Shown: positions 11,676-21,989 of the stretch, piece after piece
Layout of the letters: each line of letters begins with the position of its first letter
Position numbering within the stretch: the first letter of the stretch is position 1
Assembly (NCBI GenBank): GCA_021234155.1
Contig: JAJEKV010000082.1
Coordinates: forward strand, 1,917,377 to 1,981,376
DNA length: 64,000 nt
From: Isoetes taiwanensis
Taxonomy: Eukaryota > Streptophyta > Lycopodiopsida > Isoetales > Isoetaceae
Direction of reading: 5' to 3'
The notes under the pieces: model-generated
Told to the model about the DNA's origin: nothing
What the model saw: only the letters and a program-made list of their open reading frames with translations
Database searches by the model: none
Program-made: the position numbers and the translations under genes

Positions 11676-11847
11676 GAAAGGCTGGCGGCAAGATTAGGTG
11701 GTGGTTTCAAATTATCCGTTAATTGTACTGCTTTTTTAGCCGCTGAGTGAAATCTAATTGTGAGATTTCACAATACGGCGGTCGTAGAGCCATTTACTGC
11801 TCGTACGATCGCGTCCCGTCCATTAGGCCCAATCGTAAGATTGCTGA

Positions 11848-11990
11848 CCGTCGATTAAAAGTCGATCCGTGAAATTTAAATAACCGCTCGCTTCTATCGG
11901 ACCGTCGATTAAAAATCGATCCGCGAAATTTAAATAACCGCTCGCTTCTATCGGACCGTCGATCAAAAGTCGATCCGAATGAAACCCGTC
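11848..11990 (+). repeat. 54-bp tandem repeat, about 2.6 units
   Basis: The unit begins GACCGTCGATTAAAAGTCGA and ends ACCGCTCGCTTCTATCG, repeated at about 11848, 11901 and 11955 (last unit partial). Each unit contains a small inverted repeat, TCGATTAAAAGTCGA. It lies just upstream of the likely start of the element copy 2 gene. Confidence 0.75.
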
Positions 11991-13249
11991 GATCGAAAGC
12001 CGACCTACTCGGCTTATGGAAATCTATATAAGTTTTTGAATGTCATTTCTTGCTTTTTGATTGCCGACTTGCTCCGAGATGCTCAAGAACTCCGAGGCGC
12101 TCAAGAACTCAAGAACTCCGAGGCGCTCATCGCGAAGATGCCGCCCAAAGGTCGTGCTGCTCCAAACTCAGGCCGGGCCACGAGAGAAGATGCTCAAGGT
12201 CAGTATTGTCATCATTTTGTGTGTCATTCATTCATTGTTCATTGCTCTGATTAGTGTGCAGTGTTTGCTCTGTATTTACTGTCAATAAATCTTCTGCCTA
12301 TACTCCTGTCTATTATTTCTGTAGCAGTGACTTAAATTTCTATAGCTGCTCACACTCCTATCTATCATTTCTTTAGCTGCTCATTTCTACAGTGACTTGA
12401 ATTTGCATCTGCATAATTAATGTCCTTCCTGTGTTAAATTGTCCTGCTCGTGATTAACTATTCTGTCTATAATTTGTCCACCTGTGTGTAAAGTAGTATG
12501 ACCGTGTTTAGTTGGCCTGCCTTCGAGTGTCTGTTTGGCCTGCTGTAATTGGCACGCCTTATGAGTGCATGTCTGTAATTGGCGATTGTATGCCATTCTG
12601 TATTTTAGCCTGGCCGGAATGGATGGCCACTCGAAATCGCGCTAAGCGTGTATTGCACCCTCGTTTGCAGGGAAGAAGAGACAAAACCGATTGGTAGTTC
12701 ACCTCCTCCTAAGAAAGCAAGAGGCTCGGAAGATACTCCAGCGAGCTCCAGCTTACAGAAGAAGGGAAAGCCTAATGAGGATGCAGTATCCTATGCATTG
12801 TCGATGGATGATAGCGGATCCATTATCAGAGCAGACACAGATCCTCCATGCCCTGAGGAGAAGATGGATGACGGAGTGGTATGTTGATGTAGGCAAAACA
12901 AATGGTAAGGTGGATCTTGTGTTACACTCCAGGAAGAAAGAGACCGATCTTATGAAGAAACAAGGTATTCTTATCACTTGTGAGGAGCAGGATGACATAT
13001 GTTGTCAACTCCTAGTGGAGATTGTGAAGAACCACAAGAAAGATCTCGTCAGATTTACACATGCCAGGGCAACTGCTTTCAAAGATGGTCTGATGAAGAA
13101 GGACGTGAGTGCTGAGTCATGTTTCAAGTATGGATGGCCTCAAAATACTGTCCTCACTCCAGTTTCTATTAGTGAAGGGGTGTCTGCAGTGAGGAGAGCT
13201 TTGCGAGGACCTTCTCCAAGTTACTACCTGGAAGAGTTGAAGCATTAAA

Positions 13250-13815
13250 ATGATATCAGGAAGATTGCTGGACTTAGGAAAGGACATCCCAGCTGCAACA
13301 GTTGATGGCATTTTGGCAGAAAATGACTCCGAAAAGAAATCGCAGCTGGAGGCAATGAGTAGGCTAGTCAAGTATGCAGACAACTACCCACTTGGTCAAT
13401 CTTTTACACATCCCATCCATGTTGACCGTCTGGTGAGATCACATAAGTCAAGTCTTGTAGCAGGAGGTATGACCCTGAGCATGCTAGAGAAATCTTGAGG
13501 GCGATGGTGAGGAATCCAGGCCAAGTTCCTATGCCAGCAGACGTGCTTCCTTGGGATAAGAAAAAGGATGCTCCACTCCAGTGGACAACACTAGAGGAGC
13601 TTACAGTGGAGAACCCTAATGTATGCTTCCTTATTATTGACGGACAACATTCTATTGAGGCACAACGATCCCTATCCAACTAGGCTAAGCAAACAGGACA
13701 AACAATGTATCTGCTACATTAACCACAGGAGGTGTCGGTTTCTAAGCCCCCATACCCCTGCAGAGGAGCTGGCAGAGATTAGTGCAACATTGAACGAAAT
13801 GGGCGAAGTCTTATA
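13250..13815 (+). other. ParB/DGQHR-like domain of element copy 2
   Basis: The two hallmark blocks are FTHPIHVDRLVRSHKSSLVA (the INPxHVxR-like recognition block of ParB-type N-terminal domains) and, after a one-base frameshift at about 13467, FLIIDGQHSIEAQR (the DGQHRIxA block). A third stretch near 13735 reads RRCRFLSPHTPAEELAEISA in another frame, as expected of the segment after the DGQH block. ParB-type domains bind or hydrolyse nucleotide and act on DNA in bacteria. In eukaryotic transposon-like contexts their role is unclear. Confidence 0.55.
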
Positions 13816-13930
13816 AAAGGTTAGTATATTAGGTGGAATAGAGTCAGATATATCAAGTAGGAATAACAGTAGTAGACTAGGTCCAGCGTGTGTCAAGGCA
13901 TGCCAATTCGCGTCAAGTAACTTTCCATGC

Positions 13931-13971
13931 TGCCAATTCGCGCCTGGCGTCACGCCAGGCGCGAATTGGCA
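13931..13971. repeat. Perfect 41-bp palindrome (word B pair)
   Basis: Two 20-base arms (13931-13950 and 13952-13971) are exact reverse complements around a single base. Each arm contains AATTCGCGCCTGGCGT. This is the longest perfect palindrome I see in the window. Confidence 0.95.
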
Positions 13972-13985
13972 ATGTACTGCAGGCA

Positions 13986-14213
13986 CGAATTGGCTGCATG
14001 AATACGTGCCTGAAGCATTTTGATCAGACAGTACATTGCCAATTCGCGCCTGGCGCGTATTCATGCTGACAATTCGCGGACAAATACACGCCAGGCGCGA
14101 CGAATTGGCAATGTACTGCCTGATCAAAACGCTGCATTGCCAATTCGCGCCTGGCGTGTATTCGTCCGCGAATTGTCAGCATGAATACATGCCACGCGCG
14201 AATTGGCATGCCT
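13986..14213. repeat. Nested long hairpins built from palindrome word B
   Basis: Two overlapping inverted repeats exist. In one, 14012-14063 pairs with 14083-14133, sharing TTTTGATCAG.CAGTACATTG. In the other, 14036-14105 pairs with 14141-14211, sharing TGCTGACAATTCGCGGAC. They cannot both form at once. Every arm contains one or two AATTCGCGCCTGGCGCG-like words. The block interrupts the coding segments between the ParB-like and central regions, so it is probably intronic. Confidence 0.85.
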
Positions 14214-14289
14214 GGCTTTGACATTTCCTGATTATCCTATTTGCTTGATCTAAAAAGCGGTTAATTTTTATATGCCCTGCTCATATTGG

Positions 14290-14862
14290 CTGACATGCTT
14301 TCCTTACACGTGCAGCCCTTACGTGGAAGAACTCCGTCATGCCCACCAGCAATGGATAGAATATGGAAGACCCCTGCAAACAAAACAGGGAGGAACGAAG
14401 TCTGAGGAGTTTAAGGCATTGGAAAAGACCTTGGCTCAGACTATCATCCAAGATAAGAAACCAAGGGCAAAAAAGACAGAAAAAAAAACTGGGGAGGAAG
14501 CGGTGAGGCGCCCCAGGCGGCTTCCGGAGGTCCTACAGATGCCTACAAGATCGTCTTCGCTAAGGACTAAGTCCGGGCGAAGTGGAACGAAGTTACAGGA
14601 TGCTTATGCTCGTAAAACGACTACCGGACCCAATGGGAAGAGTGCCTCCTCAAGATACTTCAATATTTGATCTCAAGACTACCGAGATGAGGAAAGTACA
14701 GGGCCTTCAAGATGATGAAATCATTTGGTTGTTAAATCAATGCATAAACAAAGAAGTTCTGTACAAGAAGGCTTCTTCAGTTAAGGACAAAATGTCCTTC
14801 ATTGATTGTTGCACTCATATAAATAACATCACGCGAAGTTATGAAGGTAGCGATTGGTGAAG
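14290..14862 (+). other. Conserved central region of element copy 2 (also in copy 3)
   Basis: Segments (spread over frames by a shift and a stop) read VEELRHAHQQWIEYGRP, then DAYKIVFAKD/VRAKWNEVTG, then DLKTTEMRKVQGLQDDEIIW and INKEVLYKKASSVKDKMSF. The minus-strand copy 3 has DQYDLILSTEAVWEKWTEI, FDKQFMKRIQGLTDKETLDL and LDGTILLRKSRSSKLQDAK at the same relative places. Conservation at protein level despite DNA divergence indicates a once-functional domain. I do not recognise its family. Confidence 0.55.
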
Positions 14863-16284
14863 AACTTCGGGAAGCTATCCGGTGATGTAACATTATCTGA
14901 AGTCGGCCTGCTAGACAAGTATGGCGTGTCTGGCGATGACATCAAGAAATACGTCTTTTGGTCGAAGGAATTTTCGCAAAACAGAAATCAAAGAACCAAT
15001 GTAAAGACACCGCAAAGCTATCGATAAGGTGATGGTGAGCTAAGAAGAAAGGTTGCCGCCCTAAAAGATGTTGGTGGTGACTTACCCGCACTCCAATACC
15101 CGGTCTCTACCGGCTATAAAGGTCTCCTACCCGATACAACAATAGGCCCTCATAATATTTCTCTGTTTGTATTGGATAGCGGGGACTAAAAAGGAGAGAA
15201 GGGGATGACTCAACAGGGAGTACATCGGTTTTTTAGTAGCCGCATAGGCTTAACAACTTCGAAGCTCTTTCTTGTTGTCATCATATGCCCCCTGGGGAGA
15301 GCCTCATATGCATGCTTTGGTGGCTTCATACGACTTGGAATGCCTAAAGGTCGTTAGGGAAGGTTCTCTTCTCTTTGAGACAAAGGATCTTGATTTGAGG
15401 ATGCGGTTTAAAAGCGCTTTGTATAATCTTCATAATGATATCCTTGTGCGGATGATGGCACTATGAGGTAGCTAAGAGCAAAGGGGCATCGGATAAAGGT
15501 GCATGGCAGTGTTTTCTTTTGGATGAACCCAACTTGAAAAATGTCTTCTACAAAGCGGATGATGAGGATGAAGCAAATGGCGAGGAATTTGATGTTCCTA
15601 ACCCTCACCGGAAAGACATCACTCTGGAATTGCCGACAAAAGAAAAAGGGGCCCTTGAATAAACATGGGTTTGCAATCAATCGGCTATCTTCTTGAGGCA
15701 TTTGCACCACTTGATACCACACTGCCGTGGAATTGCATGTTGGAGGGTATATTGGTAGAGAGGCCCGAAGACATCAAGAAGATATTTAAGTTTAAATCAA
15801 CGATGACCAGTCCAGGATTTCCTTGAAGTGTTTTTGAAAAAGGTACTAGCCTTTGTTGATTGGGGTCCCATCAAAGATAAAACCCGTTGGCTTTGGTACC
15901 TTACAAAGGGCGTAAGGCACTACTAGTTCACAAAAGCCTCCAAGTGCAACTCCGGAATGTTCAAAAAGCAATGCAACCCCGAGGAGAAGGCGAAATGCTA
16001 GCGGGAACGTGAGACCTTGGAGAAAAATATGAAGTCCATGCTTGATAACATTGCAACCGGTAATGTCCAAATTTTGGGGTACGATCTATGGTAGTTCCTG
16101 ATACCAGCCAGGATGATCATGCAAGCTCAGATGCAACTATTGAGGTTATGAATCAAACCCCTGTGGTAGCTTTCATAGAAGAGAACGTGTCCGAACTAAA
16201 CCGTGGAGTTCATGCTTCTGACAGTAAGCATCCGGGGAGTGAAGTAGACGCTACGACTGCTGGGGATGACGGCGACGATGAAAG

Positions 16285-16393
16285 GTAATTCACGCCAGGC
16301 GCGATATGTAGCTTATTTATGAAGGATAAAACGCGCTTGGCGTGTATTGCAGACCACTTTTGCATGGCTAACTCTTTGTTTTCCATGGTTCAG
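16285..16393 (+). repeat. Intron of element copy 2 carrying two palindromes (word B)
   Basis: The exon boundary reads GATGAAAG|GTAATT and the acceptor reads GGTTCAG|GGCTCC. Splicing restores a frame reading DDER-APPACDKIIVFDLNG. The 109-bp intron holds two word-B palindromes: 16290-16312 (TTCACGCCAGGCGCGATAT) and about 16330-16350 (ACGCGCTTGGCGTGTATT). Element copy 1 has a comparable intron at the comparable place, but filled with word A. Confidence 0.8.
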
Positions 16394-17283
16394 GGCTCCA
16401 CCGGCTTGTGACAAAATCATTGTCTTCGATCTGAATGGTGTCCTTGTGTAAAACATTTCCTAAGAAGCTTATTAACAGGGATGACTTCGAGCAAGTCCCT
16501 CTAGAATCGAATACTAAGTGGATCTATCGTCGTCCACACTTAGAAGATATGATGAATGAGGCATTCAGATTGTTTCGAGTTGCCATCTGGTCCTCAATGG
16601 AACGCAGAAATGTTGATGAAGTACTTAGGGTGTTACCAGGCATGAATCGAGACTTTGTGACAATTTGGGACCAAAGTAAGTGTATAAAGTTTCCACATCC
16701 AAGAGATCCGGATGCAAACCGGTCTTCGTCAAACATCTTAGTACTATGATGGATCAGTTTGGCATTCAAAAGAAAGAAGACATCATAATAGTAGATGATG
16801 ATACTCTTAAGTGCTTTTATAATCAAAGTCAGGCTCTAAATCCACCAACTTATACTCCACAAGATTACTCAACAGATGAGTTTCTAGTACTATTCATGTC
16901 CATCATGAGTGGCTTGGCTGCTGGTAAAACAGTATCAGATGTTGTCAAAACGCATCCAGAACTAGATCGGACTAAGGAGATGGATCCCTATCTTGAGAGT
17001 TATTTGACAAAGAAAGGACTAGTCCCTCCATGATGTAATCTTCATATCAAGTGAATACAATGTAAAAAGTGTTCTGTGTATATTGATGTATTGTTATCTA
17101 CAAATGCTAATCAAACACCACATTCTTCTCCTAAAACAAGAAAATGTTAAACTACCCACTACTACAATGCAAAAATTTGCAGCAATGCAAAACAACATGT
17201 TACACAACACTATATTGAGAAAAGGGTATGCAAAGGTGGCGTGCTTTTGGAACAGACATAAATCCAATTTAAATGAATGATGG

Positions 17284-17845
17284 TTAAAACTCTGTGTTGC
17301 CTTCTTCCAATGCACGCCGTCTCTTTAGGATTGTGGCGTAATCCTTTGCATCCTGCAATTTTGAACTTCTGCTTTTCCTTAGCAGGATTGTTCCATCCAG
17401 GATTCTGCCCTGTAGATCAAGCGTTTCCTTGTCTGTCAGGCCCTGTATCCTTTTCATGAATTGCTTGTCGAACAACTTTGGGTCCGGCCTGGCTGGCAAT
17501 TCTCCATTGCTGTCCTTCAGCTTGCATCTTGTCCATTGATCCCATATCTCAGTCCATTTCTCCCAGACCGCCTCAGTGCTAAGAATGAGGTCATATTGGT
17601 CTGATAGAGATTCCCTGCCCTTTCTTGGTGTTCTCTTCTTCTTCTCGTCTTCATCCTCTCCCTTATCATCTTCCTGGCCTTCCAGAAGAACATATCTACA
17701 GAGTTTCTCGAAGGTCTTCCACTTATCGGAGGGGGCCCTGTTTCCTTTAGGACGCTGAGGACAACCCAATGCTTTTCACTGTTGCCGAGCGTGTATGATC
17801 TAGTCAGGATACGGGATGCATTCAGTAAATGTCACAATGTCAGAG
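17284..17845 (-). pseudogene. Element copy 3: central region fragment
   Basis: The minus-strand frame from 17769 to 17284 (161 codons) contains SDKWKTFEKLCRYVLLEGQE, an acidic/basic linker (DDKGEDEDEKKKRTPRKGR), DQYDLILSTEAVWEKWTEI and MKRIQGLTDKETLDLQGRIL. It is homologous to the central region of copy 2 at 14.5-14.8 kb. Just upstream another frame reads RSYTLGNSEKHWVVLSVLKE, so a frameshift lies near 17760. Its 3' end lies only 250 bp from the 3' end of copy 2, tail to tail. Neither the ParB-like nor the HAD part is found for this copy. Confidence 0.6.
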
Positions 17846-17894
17846 CATGAAAGTATCTCCTAACACCCGAAGGAAAAAATAAATAGAAGAATGC

Positions 17895-18700
17895 AGGGGG
17901 TTTCTCGACTCGCGAGTCGAGAATAACCACAGGAGAGGAGAAAACATAGGAGAGTCGAGGCGAGGCGAAAGCATCAGCGCATTCCCAAATCTTTGCTTTC
18001 CGCCTCTTGAGCGATGCAACTTAGGATATAAACTAAGCGACATTGCCGAAGAGGCGGGGAAAGAAAGATTGGGAAGGCTTCGATGCTTTCACTCTTCAAC
18101 CATTAATCTCTAATGTTTCTCTCTATTTATTTGGACTTTTCGACTTCCTTGAGTCGGGGAAAGTCGAGGAGTTACTGAGGAGAGGAGAAGATCGAAGGGA
18201 CTTTCTTGATTTCATGAAGTCGAGAATACCCACAGGAGAGGAGAGAACATAGGAGAATGAAGGCCAGAGTGAAAGCACCGCTCATTCCCAAATCCTTGCT
18301 TGCCCCGCCTCTTCGAACGATGCAACTTAGGATATAAACTAAGCGACATTGCCCGAAGAGGCGAGGGAAGAAAGGATGGGAAAACTCGATGTTTTCACTT
18401 TCGTCAGCCAATAATCTCTAATATTCTCTCTATTGCCCTGGGGTATCTCGATTTGAAAGTCGAAAAGAAGAAGCGGGGAAAGTCGAAGTATGAAGGGACT
18501 TTCTCGACCCGCGAGTCGAGAGTCGAAAGCCCCCTTCATCTTGTTTCTTCCGTTTATTCTCGGCTTTCGGCTTCATGAATCGAAGAAAGTCCCTTCAATC
18601 TTTATTTTTCTTTACTTCTCAGGGTTTCGACTCGAGTCGAGAAAGCCCCCATCTTCGATTTCTGTGTTCCTCGGCTTTCTCGACTTCGAGGAGAAACCCC
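17895..18700. repeat. Copy 3 flank: about 303-bp tandem duplication with word-A palindromes
   Basis: Two diverged units (about 17920-18222 and 18223-18470) share ACCCACAGGAGAGGAGA, CATTCCCAAATC.TTGCTT and GCAACTTAGGATATAAACTA. Within each unit, GCCTCTT and AAGAGGCG flank that last block and form a stem. Word-A palindromes are at 17901-17922 (perfect core), 18137-18169 and 18201-18227 (eroded), 18500-18521, 18625-18644 (shortened) and 18675-18697. No coding sequence is supported. Confidence 0.75.
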
Positions 18701-18719
18701 GAATCGAGCGATTAATTTA

Positions 18720-19253
18720 CCTTATGTAGGCGGCACTAACGCTATTGTTCGACGATGGCTAATCTTTGGCGAGCTCCGTTGGTGGCGTGTCGTGAAAGAA
18801 CTCTGCACTCTCGTTTGGAATATCTGTCCTTGATCGCTGCGGCACTTCCTTTTACATGCGCAATACTTGCGCTGCCCTCACTGAATGCTGGCCGTCCACA
18901 ACCCAAAAACGACATCTTTTCCCTTCAGGTCTTCCTCGGACTTCCGGTGAACAACTCGCGATTCGATCTGGCTGAATGGTATGACATCCGGAGCATTGGA
19001 TCTGCAGCGGGATGCCGCACCATCAAGTTCGAAAGAATCTCCGGCATGTCTTGCCGGATTAAATTCCCTTTGGTTGAACAAGGCGGCATCTCACAGTGCA
19101 AACCCGCGTCGATGTCGGCCGGCGGCTTGTGTGATATCCCCAATGGATATCTTGAGCTAGCCGCTCCATCTTCTGGGCCCCTCTCTGTGATTTCCTAATC
19201 TACTCATCTGGATCCAAGAATTGGGAGTCGACCATATCTTCCTCATCTTGACA
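18720..19253. other. No gene recognised between copy 3 blocks
   Basis: There is an open plus-strand frame (18755-19198, 147 codons) and overlapping antisense frames of similar length, but none shows a known domain or homology to the other element copies. I treat it as non-coding or decayed. Confidence 0.35.
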
Positions 19254-20187
19254 TCACGAATCCTCCAGGTGTACTCTCATCCGCTTCATCTGCGGTCTGT
19301 TGGAGTTTTTACTCTCATCTGCTTCATCTGCAGTCCTGTTCGGAGTTTTTTCTTTCTGAACTACAACATCCTGGGTAACTGCCGAGTGCTTTAGAGTCTT
19401 TAGCACGCTGGAGGTAAAGCTCCCGGTGTTGAAAAGCTTCTCCCTCACCCTGGAAATCTCCATTCCAAGCTCCCTGGATGTTAGGGTTCCGGCCTCCTTC
19501 ATCCCTTCGCATCCTTCCACCCAAGGTTACGACAATTTAAAGGCGCCCGGCCTTTTAGCCGGTCCCCGCCGACTTGCTCATTGAAGAGTGAGAGTAATTA
19601 GATACTGATAACTTCTTCGTGTGGTAGAACTTACCCTTCAGGCAGTCTTCCACATATAATGTAAGATGCTTCGAATCTGGCGCAGAGACGGAGAGCACAA
19701 TACCGACCTTCTTGTACTTGTCGCCGGAGCTCTTCTTATCCCTTTGCCACAGGAACATATCTTTCTCCTTCCCACTTGTTGACACTTCGACATACCACCA
19801 AGAATCTGCTGGTGTATCAAGCAGCTCTATCTCCAATCCCTCGATAACGAAGAAGCGGAGTTCGACCCGGTGATCACTAAGCGTCTCCATGATCCAATGC
19901 CGCAAGGCGAAGGATGGATCGATAAAGGTATCCTGGCCGAACACAAAGCGAGGAAACTCCGCGTGGAGAGTCGCGTCTTTCTTTTCTTGGTGCCGCTTGA
20001 ACCCGGCTTTCGCTCGGCGCCTCGCTTCTTCGATGGAGTCGCCATATCGTATGCCCCCGCATCTTCTTGCTTTCGAATTCCCTTGTAAATTGAGCCTCTT
20101 CAGCGCCTTGGAGGTTTTAGGACTGCGACGCGTAAAAGCGGTCGGGCGTGTTCTTAAATTTGAAATTAAGGACACACAATCATTCAA
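19254..20187 (-). pseudogene. Hypothetical protein(s) associated with element copy 3
   Basis: The minus-strand frame 20187-19555 (210 codons) includes a basic head (RRSPKTSKALKRLNL) and then a globular-looking part: FPRFVFGQDTFIDPSFALRH, ELRFFVIEGLEIELLDTPAD, SWWYVEVSTSGKEKDMFLW, HLTLYVEDCLKGKFYHTKK. A second frame (19520-19254) reads MKEAGTLTSRELGMEISRVR and ends in a charged tail. I recognise no family. The position upstream of the copy 3 central region, on the same strand and inside the same palindrome-rich block, suggests it belongs to the element. No equivalent was seen in copies 1 or 2. Confidence 0.35.
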
Positions 20188-20189
20188 GG

Positions 20190-21115
20190 AAAAAGCGGGC
20201 GGGGTAAAAAGATGCGGCCGCGGTCAACTTTAGCCCGCCCAAACACCAATTCCAAATTCATTCATTTCCAGGGGACTTTAGTGAGCGATTGGAGATTTCC
20301 GGCAGTTTAGTTTGGCAACAGGCGCTTTTAGTTAGGGTGCTTAGAGCGAACCGAGGAGATCGATTGCTTTCGAAGTTGAGTTCACGGATGCCACGACGTT
20401 GTAAGCTCCTAACAGCGCCTTACTCTCTGTCTATTTCTAACTGCGTGTCTTTTTGCAAATAGTTGATTTGATCGATGAGCACGGGGCTAAGGTAGCAAGC
20501 GGAGAGGAGCTGCAGCACACGGGAACTCTTCACTGCCGTGTCATGGAAGAGGGATACACGAGAATCGCTTTGATACAAGTATTTGATGCGGATGCATTGT
20601 TGATGAGGCCAACAAAAAAGCTTTAAGACTTCGGTGAGGCGCGGGATCGTGATACAATGGCCCAAAGGAATTCTGCGTGAAGAGGTGAGTTTCAGAGATG
20701 CCTGTTTCATTGTGTGTGTAGAACATGCCAAATGTGTTTAGAACATGGAACTGCTCGAAAGCTCGACGGATTTATTGTTTCCTTGTCCAGCATATTTCAG
20801 CGTCCAGAGATGAAATATAGTCTCTGGGTTGAGATATGCTCGACACGGAAACAATGGATCGGAGTAACACTCGAACAACTCCCTGTTTTGATCATGGAAC
20901 TGTTCGGCCACTTCGCCGATTTATGGTTTCCTTGTTGAGCATATTTCAGCGTCGAAATACTCTCTAGGTTGAGAGATGCTCGGCACAAGGGAACTATAAA
21001 TCGAGCAACTTCGCAAAACGATTTCAAGTGTATGCAGTATTTTTGCTTGGAATGCTAGGTCTAGGGCCTTAGAGATGCGGTTCAAATGCATCCCCCCTGT
21101 GATTAGTCGCAGAGG
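20190..21115. other. No gene recognised
   Basis: A few short open frames overlap on both strands without recognisable domains. A locally repeated theme (about 20770-21000, with GAGATATGCTCGACAC and GAGAGATGCTCGGCAC words) suggests a diverged duplication of about 130 bp. Confidence 0.3.
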
Positions 21116-21119
21116 CCTC

Positions 21120-21960
21120 CACCCAGTCCGGGCCACTCCCCTTCGCAATATTCGAGGAAGATGGTTCGAAGGAGTGGCTGGAACGCATGTGCCAGAGCCA
21201 CCTAGGACTAAAAACAGGAGAATGCACTCAACCTTGGGCTGTTTGTGAGACTAGCGGGTCTTCACCCCACGAAGTCGAGAAAACTTGGCGAGCACCTTGA
21301 GAATCTTGGCCTTAAGGGTTACATTTCTCGTGCTTAAGGCATTCGACTTCGCGAAGTCGAGAATGCAACAAAGTGCCTCGCGGGTTTCCCTTTGTAGGTT
21401 GTTGTAGAGGCCTCCACTAGTTCAGCCCTCCCTTCGCAATATTCGAAGATTGATCGGCGAGAGTGGCTCGGATCGGGTCGAGGTACCCTCGCCGCACTGC
21501 ATAATGTGGAGAATGGGCTGGCTAAGGGATTGACCGGGCGAAGTCGAGAATGCAGTTGTTGCTTCGTCAAGATTTCGACTCGCAAGTCGAGAAATGCCTT
21601 AGCCAGGAAAACTCCGTAGTACTCCGAGTGCTGGTCGGTTAAGGCACTCTCATCGAAGTCAAGAATGCAGCAGATAAAAGCCATTTCAGAGGTTTCAGAC
21701 AGCCGTGGGCCACTTTCCTTCACAATATTCGAGCAAGATAGTTCGAGGAGAGTGGTTCAGACTGTGGGCAGTGGGCCGTCGTGAGAATGCACTGAGCCGC
21801 AAACCGTGTGAGACTAGTAAAGTTTTTCGACTCACGAAAGTCGAGAAAAGCCAAAGACGCTGCGGGTTATCGTGAGGCCTCCACCCGGTCCGAGCCAGTC
21901 CTCTTCGCAATATTCGATGAAGATGGTCCGAAGTAGAGTGGCTCGGACTGGGTGGAGGCA
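21120..21960. repeat. Tandem array of hairpin plus word-A palindrome units
   Basis: A hairpin centred on CGCAATATTCGA and flanked by inverted CCACTCC/GGAGTGG arms occurs at about 21133-21177, 21425-21468, 21709-21758 and 21891-21948. Spacings are about 290, 285 and 180 bp. Between hairpins lie word-A palindromes: half site 21270-21284, then 21341-21364, 21572-21594 and 21823-21849. Text such as GAGAATGCA and GTGAGACTAG also recurs. Confidence 0.8.
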
Positions 21961-21989
21961 CCTGCGACCGGACACAGGGGCATTGGCTG

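Larger units (their letters stand above)
12139..17033 (+). pseudogene. Element copy 2: ParB/DGQHR-like + conserved central region + HAD/FCP1-like protein
   Basis: This is the most complete copy. A likely start is the ATG at 12139 (MPPKGRAAPNSGR), whose exon ends at GCTCAAG|GTCAGT with a plausible acceptor near 12670 (TTTGCAG). A Ser/Lys-rich linker follows, then a conserved segment (ILITCEEQDDICCQLLVEIV, 12965-13030). Next comes the ParB-like part (SFTHPIHVDRLVRSHKSS, then FLIIDGQHSIEAQR, 13250-13680) and a region at 14300-14860 that is also found in copy 3. Further open segments (14870-15180; 15272-15466; 15500-15660; 15700-15825) follow, then an acidic linker (16088-16284). The HAD domain (KIIVFDLNGVL at about 16410-16440; WIYRRPHLEDMMNEAF; FRVAIWSSMERRN; EDIIIVDDDTLKCF) ends at 17033. 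At least four one-base frameshifts and several stops break the frame. Introns carry palindromes. It was probably a DNA-interacting protein of a mobile element, but no function is proven. Confidence 0.65.
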
